Below are positions 1-9,195 of a stretch of 64,000 nucleotides of DNA, one piece after another. Each line of letters begins with the position of its first letter. Positions within the stretch are counted from its first letter, which is position 1. Position numbers and translations under genes: made by a program. The stretch is from Desulfocapsa sp. (GTDB lineage Bacteria > Desulfobacterota > Desulfobulbia > Desulfobulbales > Desulfocapsaceae). The stretch lies in the NCBI GenBank assembly GCA_022712895.1, contig JAFLJS010000055.1, positions 48,628 through 112,627 of the forward strand, read 5' to 3'. The notes under the pieces were generated by a model. It saw only the letters and a program-made list of their open reading frames with translations, was not told the DNA's origin and did no database searches.

Positions 1-583
1 TGCCACCAAACTTTCGAATTGTTGACGAATCGGCCTGGCTGAAACTGGAAAATATTAATTTCTGTTTATCTGCTGGGATTCCAATGACTGTATCGCTCAC
101 TGTAAAATGGAGTTTTACCCCTTTTTTTCTCTCTCACATCAAGGACAACTTTGACAGTCACAGCCCCCTGTTCGCTAAACTTGATACTGTTGCCAATGAG
201 ATTCACCAAAATCTGCCGTAAGCGCAGTGTATCGCCCTTAACATACTCGGGCAGGCCGGGAGTATCTCTGTGAGTGATCAACTACAGTCCCTTCTCCTGG
301 GCGGAAAAAAACATTATGGAATGGACATTACCCAGCATTTTAAACAGGTTGAAGTCATGCTTTTCTATAAGTAACTGCCCGGCTTCAATCTTGGAAAAAC
401 GAGAATATCATTGAGCAGACCGAGAAGACCATCTGCCGATTTTTTCACACTTCCAGCTCCGGTCTTTCACCGAGTACTGTGAGAACATCCTCACGCATAA
501 GAGTAATGAGCATACTATCAATAGCCACTGCTGACACCATTACCGGTAAAAAAAGCAGGAAAAGAAAGAAAGCTATTCTCATG
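1..583 (-). pseudogene. Decayed sensor histidine kinase (HisKA/HATPase remnants)
   Basis: Minus-strand reading gives MRIAFFLFLLFLPVMVSA..., then KSADGLLGLLNDIL / KIEAGQLLIEKHDFNLFKMLGNVHSIMFFSAQEKGL*LITHRDTPGLPEYVKGDTLRLRQILVNLIGNSIKF / [36 protein letters not shown] in different frames, with an in-frame TAG. Confidence 0.8.
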
Positions 584-599
584 GTCACTTGCATTAATT

Positions 600-645
600 T
601 TGATGGACTCGTAAAAACCCAGATTTTAGATGGTTAAGTAAAAAA
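600..645 (-). repeat. Short dispersed repeat TTTTTTACTTAACCATCTAAAATCTGGGTTTTTACGAGTCCATCAA
   Basis: Reverse complement nearly identical to 7913-7958 over about 40 nt. Confidence 0.8.
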
Positions 646-793
646 CTTTATATCCGAGGCGCAAATATTTTCTATTATTTCGGCGTACTAAGGCACGTCG
701 TAATGATAGGAAATGTGCAGCAACGAAGGAGATGGAGAGTTTTCACCCTAACTACGGGCATAAACACGACGACATCACTTTTGACAGAGCATA

Positions 794-2323
794 TTAATGA
801 TCGACAGTATCCACCACGGGGAAATAGAGATGAACAGTGGTTCCCTGTCCCATTTTTGAATCCAGCTCAATCACGCCATGATGCTTCTGCATAATGGAAC
901 TGCAGATAGTCATGCCAAGTCCCATTCCTTTGACGATTCCACGTTCTTTGGTGGAAAAATAAGGGTCAAATATTTTCTTTTTTTGTTCCACAGAAATCCC
1001 CCATCCCTGATCTTGAATGGAAATCTGCAGATAGTTACCTTTACTCAGAATGGGATGACTCGTTCCACAATCCGGGTAATTTTTGGCTCTTATTGTTATT
1101 TCTCCTCCATCAGGCATAGCTTCCTGGGCATTAGCTATAAGATTTTTAAGGAGTTGTAAAAATTGTACCTCCTCTACCTCCAGAGCCCAGATATCTTCAG
1201 AAATAATGACATCACAGTCAATATTATTATTCACAGGAAGCAAGGTTGTTACTTTGTAAACGGATTCTTTTATATCAATAATACTTGTGGCCGAGTAGCC
1301 GCCCTTCGCTATCACAAAAAACTTTCCGGCAAGATCCGCAGCCGCCAAAGCAGCGTCCCTACAGGGAAGAATATACTCTTTTAGTTCAGCATCAATTTTG
1401 TCTTGCCACAATGCCATATCAAGATGACCGCTGATGACCGTGAGCAAATTATTGAAATCATGGGAAATACCACCGGCGAAAACCTGAAATGCTTTCATTT
1501 TATCCGCTTTATACAGCTCCTGCTCCAGTTGCTGTTGTCTGCTAATATCTTTAAAAACGATAACAGCACCGACTATGGCATCGTTTTTAAAAGCCGGTGC
1601 AACACTAAAAGCGACTGGAAAGGATACGCCATCCTGCCTCCAGTAAAGATCTTGATGTATTTCCAGAGTTTCTTCTGTAAATATTGCCTGACAGGCAAGA
1701 CATTCTGTTGGAGACCGTTTACTCCCGTCTTGTTTTGTGTGGTGCATAATGGAGCAGGAGTTCTTCCCCAGCACCTCCTCCTCCAGATATCCTATCATTG
1801 CCAGAGCGGCAGGATTCATAAATGTAATATTGCACTGTTTGTCTATACCAAAAATTCCTTCCGATGCGGTCTCCAGAATCATCCTGTTGAGTTGATACGA
1901 GCTGTCTAGCTCCTGCTGCTGTTTCAGGAGTTGATCTCGCTGACTCTTCAAATGCATCTGGGTCTTCACCCGCGACCTGACAATTGAATTGTTGAAAGGT
2001 TTACTTATGTAATCTACGGCTCCGAGCCCCAACCCCTTATTTTCATCTGCCACACCAGTCAAGGCAGTAATAAAAATAATTGGAATATCACAGGTTCGCT
2101 GGTCAGCCTGCAAAATTCTGCACACTTCATAACCATCCATTTCCGGCATCATGATATCAAGAAGAATTAAATCAGGGGGAGGCACAGCACTGGCAATCCT
2201 GATCCCGTTCTTACCGGTATTGGCAATCAGAACCGTGTAAGAAGATTCGAGTAGATTCCACAGGATCGTTATATTTACCGGTTCATCATCGATAATCAGA
2301 ATTCTTTGTAGGTGCTTATCCAT
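794..2323 (-). CDS. Hybrid response regulator/PAS/histidine kinase
   Basis: REC (ILIIDDEPVNI...LILLDIMMPEMDGYEV), PAS, HisKA (ISHDFNNLLTVISGH), HATPase (GLGMTICSSIMQKHHG). Start placed at MDKHLQR. Confidence 0.9.
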   Translation of the reverse strand: MDKHLQRILIIDDEPVNITILWNLLESSYTVLIANTGKNGIRIASAVPPPDLILLDIMMPEMDGYEVCRILQADQRTCDIPIIFITALTGVADENKGLGLGAVDYISKPFNNSIVRSRVKTQMHLKSQRDQLLKQQQELDSSYQLNRMILETASEGIFGIDKQCNITFMNPAALAMIGYLEEEVLGKNSCSIMHHTKQDGSKRSPTECLACQAIFTEETLEIHQDLYWRQDGVSFPVAFSVAPAFKNDAIVGAVIVFKDISRQQQLEQELYKADKMKAFQVFAGGISHDFNNLLTVISGHLDMALWQDKIDAELKEYILPCRDAALAAADLAGKFFVIAKGGYSATSIIDIKESVYKVTTLLPVNNNIDCDVIISEDIWALEVEEVQFLQLLKNLIANAQEAMPDGGEITIRAKNYPDCGTSHPILSKGNYLQISIQDQGWGISVEQKKKIFDPYFSTKERGIVKGMGLGMTICSSIMQKHHGVIELDSKMGQGTTVHLYFPVVDTVDH

Positions 2324-2336
2324 AGGCTCTGCCTCT

Positions 2337-3431
2337 TTACTCCAGCGCGCCGTCTTCATCTGAATATTTCAAAGCAATTTCTCTAAAAACTTCCTGAATT
2401 TTGACAAAAGCATCTACAAGATCAGGATCAAAATGCGTGCCTCTTCCTTTGCTAATAATAGCCACAGCCTTTTCATGGGAAAAAGCCTCCTTGTAAACCC
2501 GTTTTGAAATCAATGCGTCATACACATCAGCAACAGCCATAAGCCGACCAGACAGCGGAATTTCTTCTCCGCTGAGCCCTTCAGGGTAGCCTTTGCCATC
2601 CCACATTTCATGGTGACTATAGGCTATCTCACAGGCCAAAGTCAGAAAAGTGGTGGTACTTTTCCCGCCCAGGGCCTGCTCTGATTTGACAATGGCATCA
2701 CGGCCGTAGGTGGTATGTTTTTTCATCTCAGTAAACTCTTCAACCGTCAGTTTCCCGGGCTTCAAGAGGATACTGTCTGCTATCCCGACCTTACCAATAT
2801 CATGCAGGGGGGCTGATTTAAAGAGGAGGTTAATTCGGGACACATCCAGATAATCACGATACTTCTCACTTTCCATCAGATGTTCAGCCAGAGCCTTTAC
2901 GTAATGCTGGGTACGCATAATATGCTTCCCAGTCTCATTGTCACGTGTTTCGGCAAGGACAGCCATACCATAAATAGTCACATCCTGGGTGTGAACTATT
3001 TCACGGGTCCGTTCTGCTGCCTTTTTCTCCAGTTCCCGGTTCTGGTCATAGAGTGCAAGGTGCGTCTGTACCCTGGCCCGTACAATTATGGGACTGATCG
3101 GTTTGGTGATATAATCGACACCGCCAACCTCAAATCCTTTGGCCTCATTTTCATTCTCACCCATGGCAGTGACGAAAATGACCGGGATCTTTTTCGTAAC
3201 AACACTATTCTTCAGGCGTCTACAAACCTCATAGCCATCTAAACCCGGCATCATAATGTCGAGCAGAATTAGATCTGGAGTTGGAGACTCCTGAGCTAGT
3301 CGTAAGGCATCGTAACCATTAGTGGCCACAAGAAGGTCATAATTATCCTGTAGCGACTCTCCCAAAAGGTTAATATTAACCGGGGTGTCGTCAACGATCA
3401 GGATTTTTTGTTTAATCCATGACACTGCCAT
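2337..3431 (-). CDS. Response regulator with HD-GYP c-di-GMP phosphodiesterase domain
   Basis: REC domain then HDIGKVGI and HHEMWDGKGYPEGLSGEEIP motifs. Confidence 0.93.
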   Translation of the reverse strand: MAVSWIKQKILIVDDTPVNINLLGESLQDNYDLLVATNGYDALRLAQESPTPDLILLDIMMPGLDGYEVCRRLKNSVVTKKIPVIFVTAMGENENEAKGFEVGGVDYITKPISPIIVRARVQTHLALYDQNRELEKKAAERTREIVHTQDVTIYGMAVLAETRDNETGKHIMRTQHYVKALAEHLMESEKYRDYLDVSRINLLFKSAPLHDIGKVGIADSILLKPGKLTVEEFTEMKKHTTYGRDAIVKSEQALGGKSTTTFLTLACEIAYSHHEMWDGKGYPEGLSGEEIPLSGRLMAVADVYDALISKRVYKEAFSHEKAVAIISKGRGTHFDPDLVDAFVKIQEVFREIALKYSDEDGALE

Positions 3432-3782
3432 CTCTTTGCCTCCTTCAAAAAAAGATCACACTAATGTACCTGGCACACAAACAGGTAATCAATTATTCTA
3501 AAAATAATATCTGTTTTTTTTCTAAAGTGAACAGAATAAAGCACTTCAAGTCTTTTTTCAGAGTGGCGTTTCATGTAACGACGATCGGCAAACGACTGGA
3601 CCCAAGCTATTACAAATATAAAAACAAATACTTACGCCACAAACAAAGCAACTAATTATCTTCGTACTCCTTATAAACCCATTCCACTTTGAAACACGAT
3701 ACAGTGCTGAAAACCCGCGTATCTCTGGTGAAAATTATAGTTTGGCAATATACAGGAGACAGACAAGTTGAGTCAAGAGCTG

Positions 3783-3821
3783 GTTACGTATCGTAACACG
3801 TATGGTACATACGTATGTAAC
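3783..3821. promoter_or_regulatory. Cluster of overlapping perfect palindromes, candidate operator
   Basis: GTTACG-TAT-CGTAAC (3783-3797), ACGTATG-GTA-CATACGT (3798-3814), TACATACGTATGTA (3806-3819). Confidence 0.5.
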
Positions 3822-3961
3822 TACCCATACCGCACACAACTGGCAGTAATCACAAGAGTTTTACGAAAACAGATGAAAGTTATTACGGTAACAAAACAAC
3901 AAGATCTATTATCACTACCTTGCTGAATTCAGGAAAATACTGAAGGCGCTGAAGCAGAATC

Positions 3962-4849
3962 TTACAGATGAGAAAGAAGATAATTGCGGAGGTTTGCGGT
4001 TCTTTTTTTAAGTCCTAATTTTTTTCTGATATGGCTACGCTGAGTTTCTATGGTGCGAAGAGAAAGACCAAGGAAAGAGGCTATTTCCTGTGAGCTTTTA
4101 CCCATTTTGATAAAATTAGCCACCTGCATTTCTGCGGGTGACAGTTTCGCAAGGCTGGCCAGATGCCCACGGGCAAAGGGATCTACGATCTCATTAAGGT
4201 TGATAATGGCGGCTTGGAGCATGACCTTATACTTTTCATTTTCAATAACAGGTTCAAGCTTTTCGAGATAGGGACGCACCAGTTTGTTGACATTGACCAT
4301 AATCTCACTTTCAAGCTCAAACTTTTCCTGATCCCTCCGTCGCAAGAGAACCTCCAAGGCAGTATTGGCCTCCTCCAGGCTTTTCGTTTTATTTTCCAGG
4401 CTCTTGTGGGTTCGTAAGAGTTCGGCTGTTCGTTCAGCAACAAGTAGTTCCGCATTCTCTCGGGCCAATTTTAGAGAGAGATGGGTGTCAACTCTGTTTT
4501 TCACTATGGCAAGATTGATTGGTTTTTTGATGTAATCGACAGCCCCCAGCTCCAGCCCCTTCGATTCATCTTCCATACTTGCTTTGGCACTGATAAATAT
4601 TACTGGGATATCCCTGGTATTTTTTGCTCTTTTCAACCTTCTACAGACTTCGTAACCGTCCATAACAGGCATCATAACGTCAAGAAGGATGATATCAGGT
4701 AACACTTCGGCAACACGTTTTAAAGCGTCCTTGCCACTGGTCGCAATATAAACATTGTATTTCCCGGATAAACAACCACCCAACACGTTGAGACTTGTCG
4801 GTGTATCATCCACAATGAGAACATTCTGTTTTGATGGGGACACAATCAT
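3962..4849 (-). CDS. Response regulator, REC plus LuxR-type HTH
   Basis: VLIVDDTPTSLNVLGG...IILLDVMMPVMDGYEV; C-terminal LSPAEMQVANFIKMGKSSQEIASFLGLSLRTIETQRSHIRKKLGL. Confidence 0.9.
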   Translation of the reverse strand: MIVSPSKQNVLIVDDTPTSLNVLGGCLSGKYNVYIATSGKDALKRVAEVLPDIILLDVMMPVMDGYEVCRRLKRAKNTRDIPVIFISAKASMEDESKGLELGAVDYIKKPINLAIVKNRVDTHLSLKLARENAELLVAERTAELLRTHKSLENKTKSLEEANTALEVLLRRRDQEKFELESEIMVNVNKLVRPYLEKLEPVIENEKYKVMLQAAIINLNEIVDPFARGHLASLAKLSPAEMQVANFIKMGKSSQEIASFLGLSLRTIETQRSHIRKKLGLKKRTANLRNYLLSHL

Positions 4850-4924
4850 AACCTACGCAATCTCACTACAGTACGTGTTATATTGAAAAGAGAGCGGTTT
4901 AGCATCTTTCCGTTATCGACCTAA

Positions 4925-4961
4925 CAAAAAAAGCGCTTAACTCCACAAGGGCTAAGCGCTT
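4925..4961 (-). terminator. Intrinsic terminator downstream of tRNA-Arg
   Basis: Perfect 9-bp stem AAGCGCTTA/TAAGCGCTT with U tract on the minus strand. Confidence 0.85.
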
Positions 4962-4968
4962 ACTTTTC

Positions 4969-5045
4969 TGGTGATCCCGGCGCGATTCGAACGCGCGACA
5001 CCCAGATTAGGAATCTGGTGCTCTATCCTACTGAGCTACGGGACC
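4969..5045 (-). tRNA. tRNA-Arg (anticodon CCT)
   Basis: Cloverleaf GGTCCCGTAGCTCAGTAGGATAGAGCACCAGATTCCTAATCTGGGTGTCGCGCGTTCGAATCGCGCCGGGATCACCA; encoded CCA. Confidence 0.96.
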
Positions 5046-5148
5046 GATATGATGGCTAGCATATACCACTTAAGCGGTACAACTGCCAGCCATTTCAGCA
5101 TAGCCGAACCAAGCCTCATGGTTCTTTCTCTAACAGCCTTCGCCGTGC

Positions 5149-6414
5149 TTAGACAGTACAACCATCCTCAACTTCCTTTCCGGGGAACCCAGCTCCGCTT
5201 GTCATCGAATTGATTATACAATTTCTACCAACACTGACCCCGGAAGGGATACACGCATCCTTTCCAACCAGACTGATTCCGGTATAGAGATGTTTGGGGT
5301 TCTCAATATTGGGCACAGTATGGTTGGTACCTACTCCCACACTGGCATCACCATCAACCTGCACCCGTTTATCAAAGATAGCAAGATCGACCACACTGTT
5401 TTTTCCTACAACACAATCGGCAAAAAGGATTGAATCCCGAACAACCGCACCCTCTTCAACAACAACACCAGGTGCCAGAACCGAGTTTTCCACCGTCCCC
5501 CGGATAATACAGCCAGCAGATATCATCGACGAACGAACGCGCGCATTATTCCCGTATCTGGCTGGTGCCCGATCGGCAGGACGGCCGTCTGCCTCAACAT
5601 TTGTGCGAATGCCCCAGGCTTCCGGTGAAATGGGACTATTTTTACGGATCACATCCATATTGGCTTCCCAATAAGATTGTATAGTTCCCACATCACGCCA
5701 ATATCCGTAGAAAGGATAGGCAAAAACATTGTCTTCGGCAATGGCTCGCGGTAAAATATGTAATCCAAAATCAACTTCTTCCCTGTCTTTATAGAGGGAA
5801 TTAAGGAGATACTTATAATCAAAGACATAAATCCCCATGGATGCAAGATTTGTCTTGGGGTTTTCAGGCTTTTCTTCCCAATCAATGATACGATTTTCAT
5901 CGTCAATGATTCCTGCCCCAAACTGATGAATCTCGCTCATGGGAACCACCATCATACCAATGGTCACATCCGCCTTTTTGAAACGATGGCATTCGAGCAT
6001 CGCATCAAAATCCATATTATAAATATGATCGCCGGAGAGAAGAATGACCTCGTCGGCTGGATTTTTTTCCAGGAAATCAATATTTTGACGAACGGCGTCA
6101 GCCGTACCTTTATACCAGTCCGAATCCTGAAAACCCGTATGGGGCGGCAGGATCTTCAGTCCCCGACTCCGCCCGGTAAAATCCCAGGCTTCACCGGTTC
6201 CCAGGTGACGCATAAGGGAAAGCGGCTTATATTGAGTAAGTACTCCCACTTTTGTAAGCCCGGAATTCATCACGTTGCTGAGACTGAAATCAATAATCCT
6301 ATACATTCCGGCAAAGGGCACTGCCGGTTTTGCCCGACTCTGAACCAGAATATTTAAACGGCTGCCGACGCCACCGGCAAGGAGCAGAACCAATGCCTCT
6401 TTCTTATTTCTCAT
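5149..6414 (-). CDS. glgC: Glucose-1-phosphate adenylyltransferase
   Basis: LAGGVGSRLNILVQSRAKPAVPFAG, GTADAVRQNIDFL, LSGDHIYNMDF; C-terminal beta-helix repeats. Confidence 0.92.
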   Translation of the reverse strand: MRNKKEALVLLLAGGVGSRLNILVQSRAKPAVPFAGMYRIIDFSLSNVMNSGLTKVGVLTQYKPLSLMRHLGTGEAWDFTGRSRGLKILPPHTGFQDSDWYKGTADAVRQNIDFLEKNPADEVILLSGDHIYNMDFDAMLECHRFKKADVTIGMMVVPMSEIHQFGAGIIDDENRIIDWEEKPENPKTNLASMGIYVFDYKYLLNSLYKDREEVDFGLHILPRAIAEDNVFAYPFYGYWRDVGTIQSYWEANMDVIRKNSPISPEAWGIRTNVEADGRPADRAPARYGNNARVRSSMISAGCIIRGTVENSVLAPGVVVEEGAVVRDSILFADCVVGKNSVVDLAIFDKRVQVDGDASVGVGTNHTVPNIENPKHLYTGISLVGKDACIPSGVSVGRNCIINSMTSGAGFPGKEVEDGCTV

Positions 6415-7682
6415 TTCAGCACCTCCCCGGCAGCAACAACATTATTTTTCGGCCACTTATCATGCTCCTGATGGGGATATATTGTTGCACCTTCACCAAT
6501 GACCATGGCCTCCGGTACATGATTATCCCAGCCGACAACGGTTACCAGTCCACTGGTATCTCCAACAGCTCCCCCTATGGAGACAGACTCACCGAAACTC
6601 GAATTCACATCTGTAATGACTTTATTAAATGAGCAGTTTTCACCAATTTTATTATTGAAAAAAAGGACAGAATTCTCAATAACCGCGCCTTTCGCAACAT
6701 GAACACCAGGGAACAGGATGGAATTTAAAACCGTTCCTTCCACGACACAACCGTTATACACCAGGCTATTATGCACGGTGGCATTCTCCCTGATAAGGGC
6801 TGGTTGCGCATCCCGGATTCCACGATGCTCCATATTGGTACGCAATCCCCAGGCTTCCATATCTATGGGAGGATTTTCCCCCAAGAGATCCATATTTGAC
6901 TGCCAGTACTCTTCCACCGTACGGGTATACCCCCAATATCCCTTGTATTTATAACCGTACACTTTCTTACCAGCGGCCAGCAGGAGGGGAATAATATCTT
7001 TTCCAAATTCAAACGAATCGGCGTCTTGATTCTCCGCCAACGCCCCATACAAAACGTCAGGCTTGAAAACAAGGACCGTCAGAGATGCCCAATCTGCCTC
7101 TGGTTTTTCAGGTTTTTCCCAATAGGCTGTCACCCGCCCGCCCAGTTCCCCATCCTCATCATCAATGGCTGCCACACCAAAACGCTTAGCCTTCTCCCGT
7201 GCAACTTTTAGAAAAGCAATGGTGACATCGGCATCTTTCTGATGATGATAGGCGATGATATCCTGGTAATCCATTTTGTAGATGTGATCCCCCGAGAGAA
7301 TCAGAATCTCTTCCGGCTCATGATAACGTACAAAATCCAGATTTTTGTAAACGGCATCTGCCGTGCCACGATACCAGTCAGTACAGGCTTTCAGCTCACT
7401 ATTACCCTTTACCGGCGGTAGAATAGACACGCCGCGATTACGGCCAATCATGTCCCAGGCGGCTCCTGTGCCGATATGATTTAGAAGAGAATAACTTCGA
7501 TACTGCGAGAGAATGGCAACCTGTTCTATTCCAGAATGGAGTAGATTGCTTAAGGGGAAATCAATTACTCTGGCAAAGCCACCAAAAGGAACTGCTGACT
7601 TGGGACGATAATACGTAAGGACGTCCAGTTCATCAACACGGCCGCCAGCCAGGATCATTGCAAGGGTAGAAGGCTTCAACAT
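6411..7682 (-). CDS. Glucose-1-phosphate adenylyltransferase paralog (GlgD-like divergent nucleotide loop)
   Basis: LAGGRVDELDVLTYYRPKSAVPFGG, RGTADAVYKNLDF, LSGDHIYKMDY. Confidence 0.85.
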   Translation of the reverse strand: MLKPSTLAMILAGGRVDELDVLTYYRPKSAVPFGGFARVIDFPLSNLLHSGIEQVAILSQYRSYSLLNHIGTGAAWDMIGRNRGVSILPPVKGNSELKACTDWYRGTADAVYKNLDFVRYHEPEEILILSGDHIYKMDYQDIIAYHHQKDADVTIAFLKVAREKAKRFGVAAIDDEDGELGGRVTAYWEKPEKPEADWASLTVLVFKPDVLYGALAENQDADSFEFGKDIIPLLLAAGKKVYGYKYKGYWGYTRTVEEYWQSNMDLLGENPPIDMEAWGLRTNMEHRGIRDAQPALIRENATVHNSLVYNGCVVEGTVLNSILFPGVHVAKGAVIENSVLFFNNKIGENCSFNKVITDVNSSFGESVSIGGAVGDTSGLVTVVGWDNHVPEAMVIGEGATIYPHQEHDKWPKNNVVAAGEVLK

Positions 7683-7807
7683 TAACCACCAATAGGGCCG
7701 TGCAAAAGCTCTCCATCTGCCTCGTTGCTAGTAATTCCCTGTCATAACGACCTATCTCAACACGCCGATATGATCAAAAAATAAAGCGCCTGCATATGGA
7801 GATTCTC

Positions 7808-7830
7808 ACTTAGCCATCTGAAATTTTAGT
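7808..7830 (+). repeat. Partial copy of the ACTTAACCATCTAAA repeat
   Basis: CACTTAGCCATCTGAAATTTTAG versus TACTTAACCATCTAAATTCTGGG. Confidence 0.5.
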
Positions 7831-7912
7831 ATCTTATAACTTTCTTTCGCATTGTTTGGAAAGAAGCTGGTGAAGGTACTTACACCGGCTATTATTCGTT
7901 ACCGGTGCTAGT
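7828..7912 (+). repeat. Double-hairpin dispersed element, copy A
   Basis: AGTATCTTATAACTTTCTTTC...GAAAGAAGCTGGTGAAGGTACT, then ACACCGGCTATTATTCGTTACCGGTGCTAGT. Confidence 0.75.
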
Positions 7913-7958
7913 TTTTTACTTAACCATCTAAATTCTGGGTTTTTACGAGTTTATCAAT
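7913..7958 (+). repeat. Short dispersed repeat TTTTTTACTTAACCATCTAAATTCTGGGTTTTTACGAG
   Basis: Matches reverse complement of 600-645. Confidence 0.8.
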
Positions 7959-7974
7959 GTTACAAAAAAAACTG

Positions 7975-9096
7975 TTATTTCATGTGTCTTGTCGCCAAAC
8001 GTTTTAAAGCAAGTGTTGTAAATTCTTTATCGCCAAGCTCTAGATTCTCCAAAGGAACTTCAGCACGGGCAGCTTCCTTATGTCCTCCTGCCGAACCTAC
8101 AGCACCAAATATTCGTTCTGCCAGTTTTCCGGCACTCTTTCGATAACCATCACAGCGAAAGATCACCACCAGTTTGCCCTTGTGGGTTCCCGAAACCAGA
8201 ACCCAGTCGATTTTATCCACGTGGTTGAGGAAATCAGCAATATTTACCAGAATATCAGGGCTCCTCACACTCCCCAGATGGCTGTAATATCGACCTTTTG
8301 AGTATCTGAGCTTATTCAACGCCACATTGAAATATTTGAGTTCTGAACGTCTGAGATCCGTCAGCTCGAATTTTTTCACCAGGTTACGGTTTGCAACGTT
8401 AAACAGGTACCGAAAAGAGATACCATCAGCCAAAACTGAATGTTTAGAAAAATCCTGGGTATCAACTTTGATGGCATAAAAAAGAGCCGTTGCCAGGGCG
8501 GCTGACGGTTTCATGTTGGCCGCCCGCAAATACTCCACCAGCATAGTGGAGCACGCACCATATTGCGGTCTAATATCTACAAAAGGCACCTCATATCCGC
8601 ATTTCAGTGGATGATGGTCAATGATGGCATCAAACGCTATCCGCTCAAACACTGGCAGATGCTTTGGCTGTGAATCAACCAGCACCTTTTTAGAAAATTC
8701 ACTGACTTTAACACTGCCAAGACGTTCAAGCGGGATCTTCAAACGATCCACCATTGCCACATTATTCAAGCGCCTGATTTCGTTGGGATGGGCAATTGTC
8801 ACCGACTTTACCCGGTAACGCAAAAGACGTTTAATCGCCATTGAACAAGCTAAAGCGTCAGGATCAGCATTTATGCAGATAAGCACCTCATCCTCTTTTT
8901 CAAAAACTGCCCAAAATCTTTCTAGACGTTCTTTGGCACTTGTTCTTGCCGCTACGTGACAACCGTGATTCTGTTTTTTTCGAGCCATGCACAGTTCAGC
9001 AGTAGAGTAACCAATACTGCTTTCCCCTTCTATTTTGTTTTTTAGGTTCAGTATAGCAAATTCCAAAGCGATAGCTGAACAAGTTGTTTGCTCCAC
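7975..9096 (-). CDS. DHH/DHHA1 family phosphoesterase (NrnA-like)
   Basis: INADPDALACSMAIKRLL, AIIDHHPL, GSAGGHKEAARA motifs. Confidence 0.88.
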   Translation of the reverse strand: MEQTTCSAIALEFAILNLKNKIEGESSIGYSTAELCMARKKQNHGCHVAARTSAKERLERFWAVFEKEDEVLICINADPDALACSMAIKRLLRYRVKSVTIAHPNEIRRLNNVAMVDRLKIPLERLGSVKVSEFSKKVLVDSQPKHLPVFERIAFDAIIDHHPLKCGYEVPFVDIRPQYGACSTMLVEYLRAANMKPSAALATALFYAIKVDTQDFSKHSVLADGISFRYLFNVANRNLVKKFELTDLRRSELKYFNVALNKLRYSKGRYYSHLGSVRSPDILVNIADFLNHVDKIDWVLVSGTHKGKLVVIFRCDGYRKSAGKLAERIFGAVGSAGGHKEAARAEVPLENLELGDKEFTTLALKRLATRHMK

Positions 9097-9195
9097 GGGA
9101 CACGCTTTTAGCGAATTCCACGAAACAACAACTGGAACTATAGCACATCATTTCATTAAAGTGCAAGTCCACCGGCCACGCAATGCAACTCATTC

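Noticed and set aside
4971-5213. 80-aa ORF MIPARFERATPRLG...
   Set aside because: It begins within the tRNA-Arg gene; a well-known spurious tRNA-antisense ORF type.
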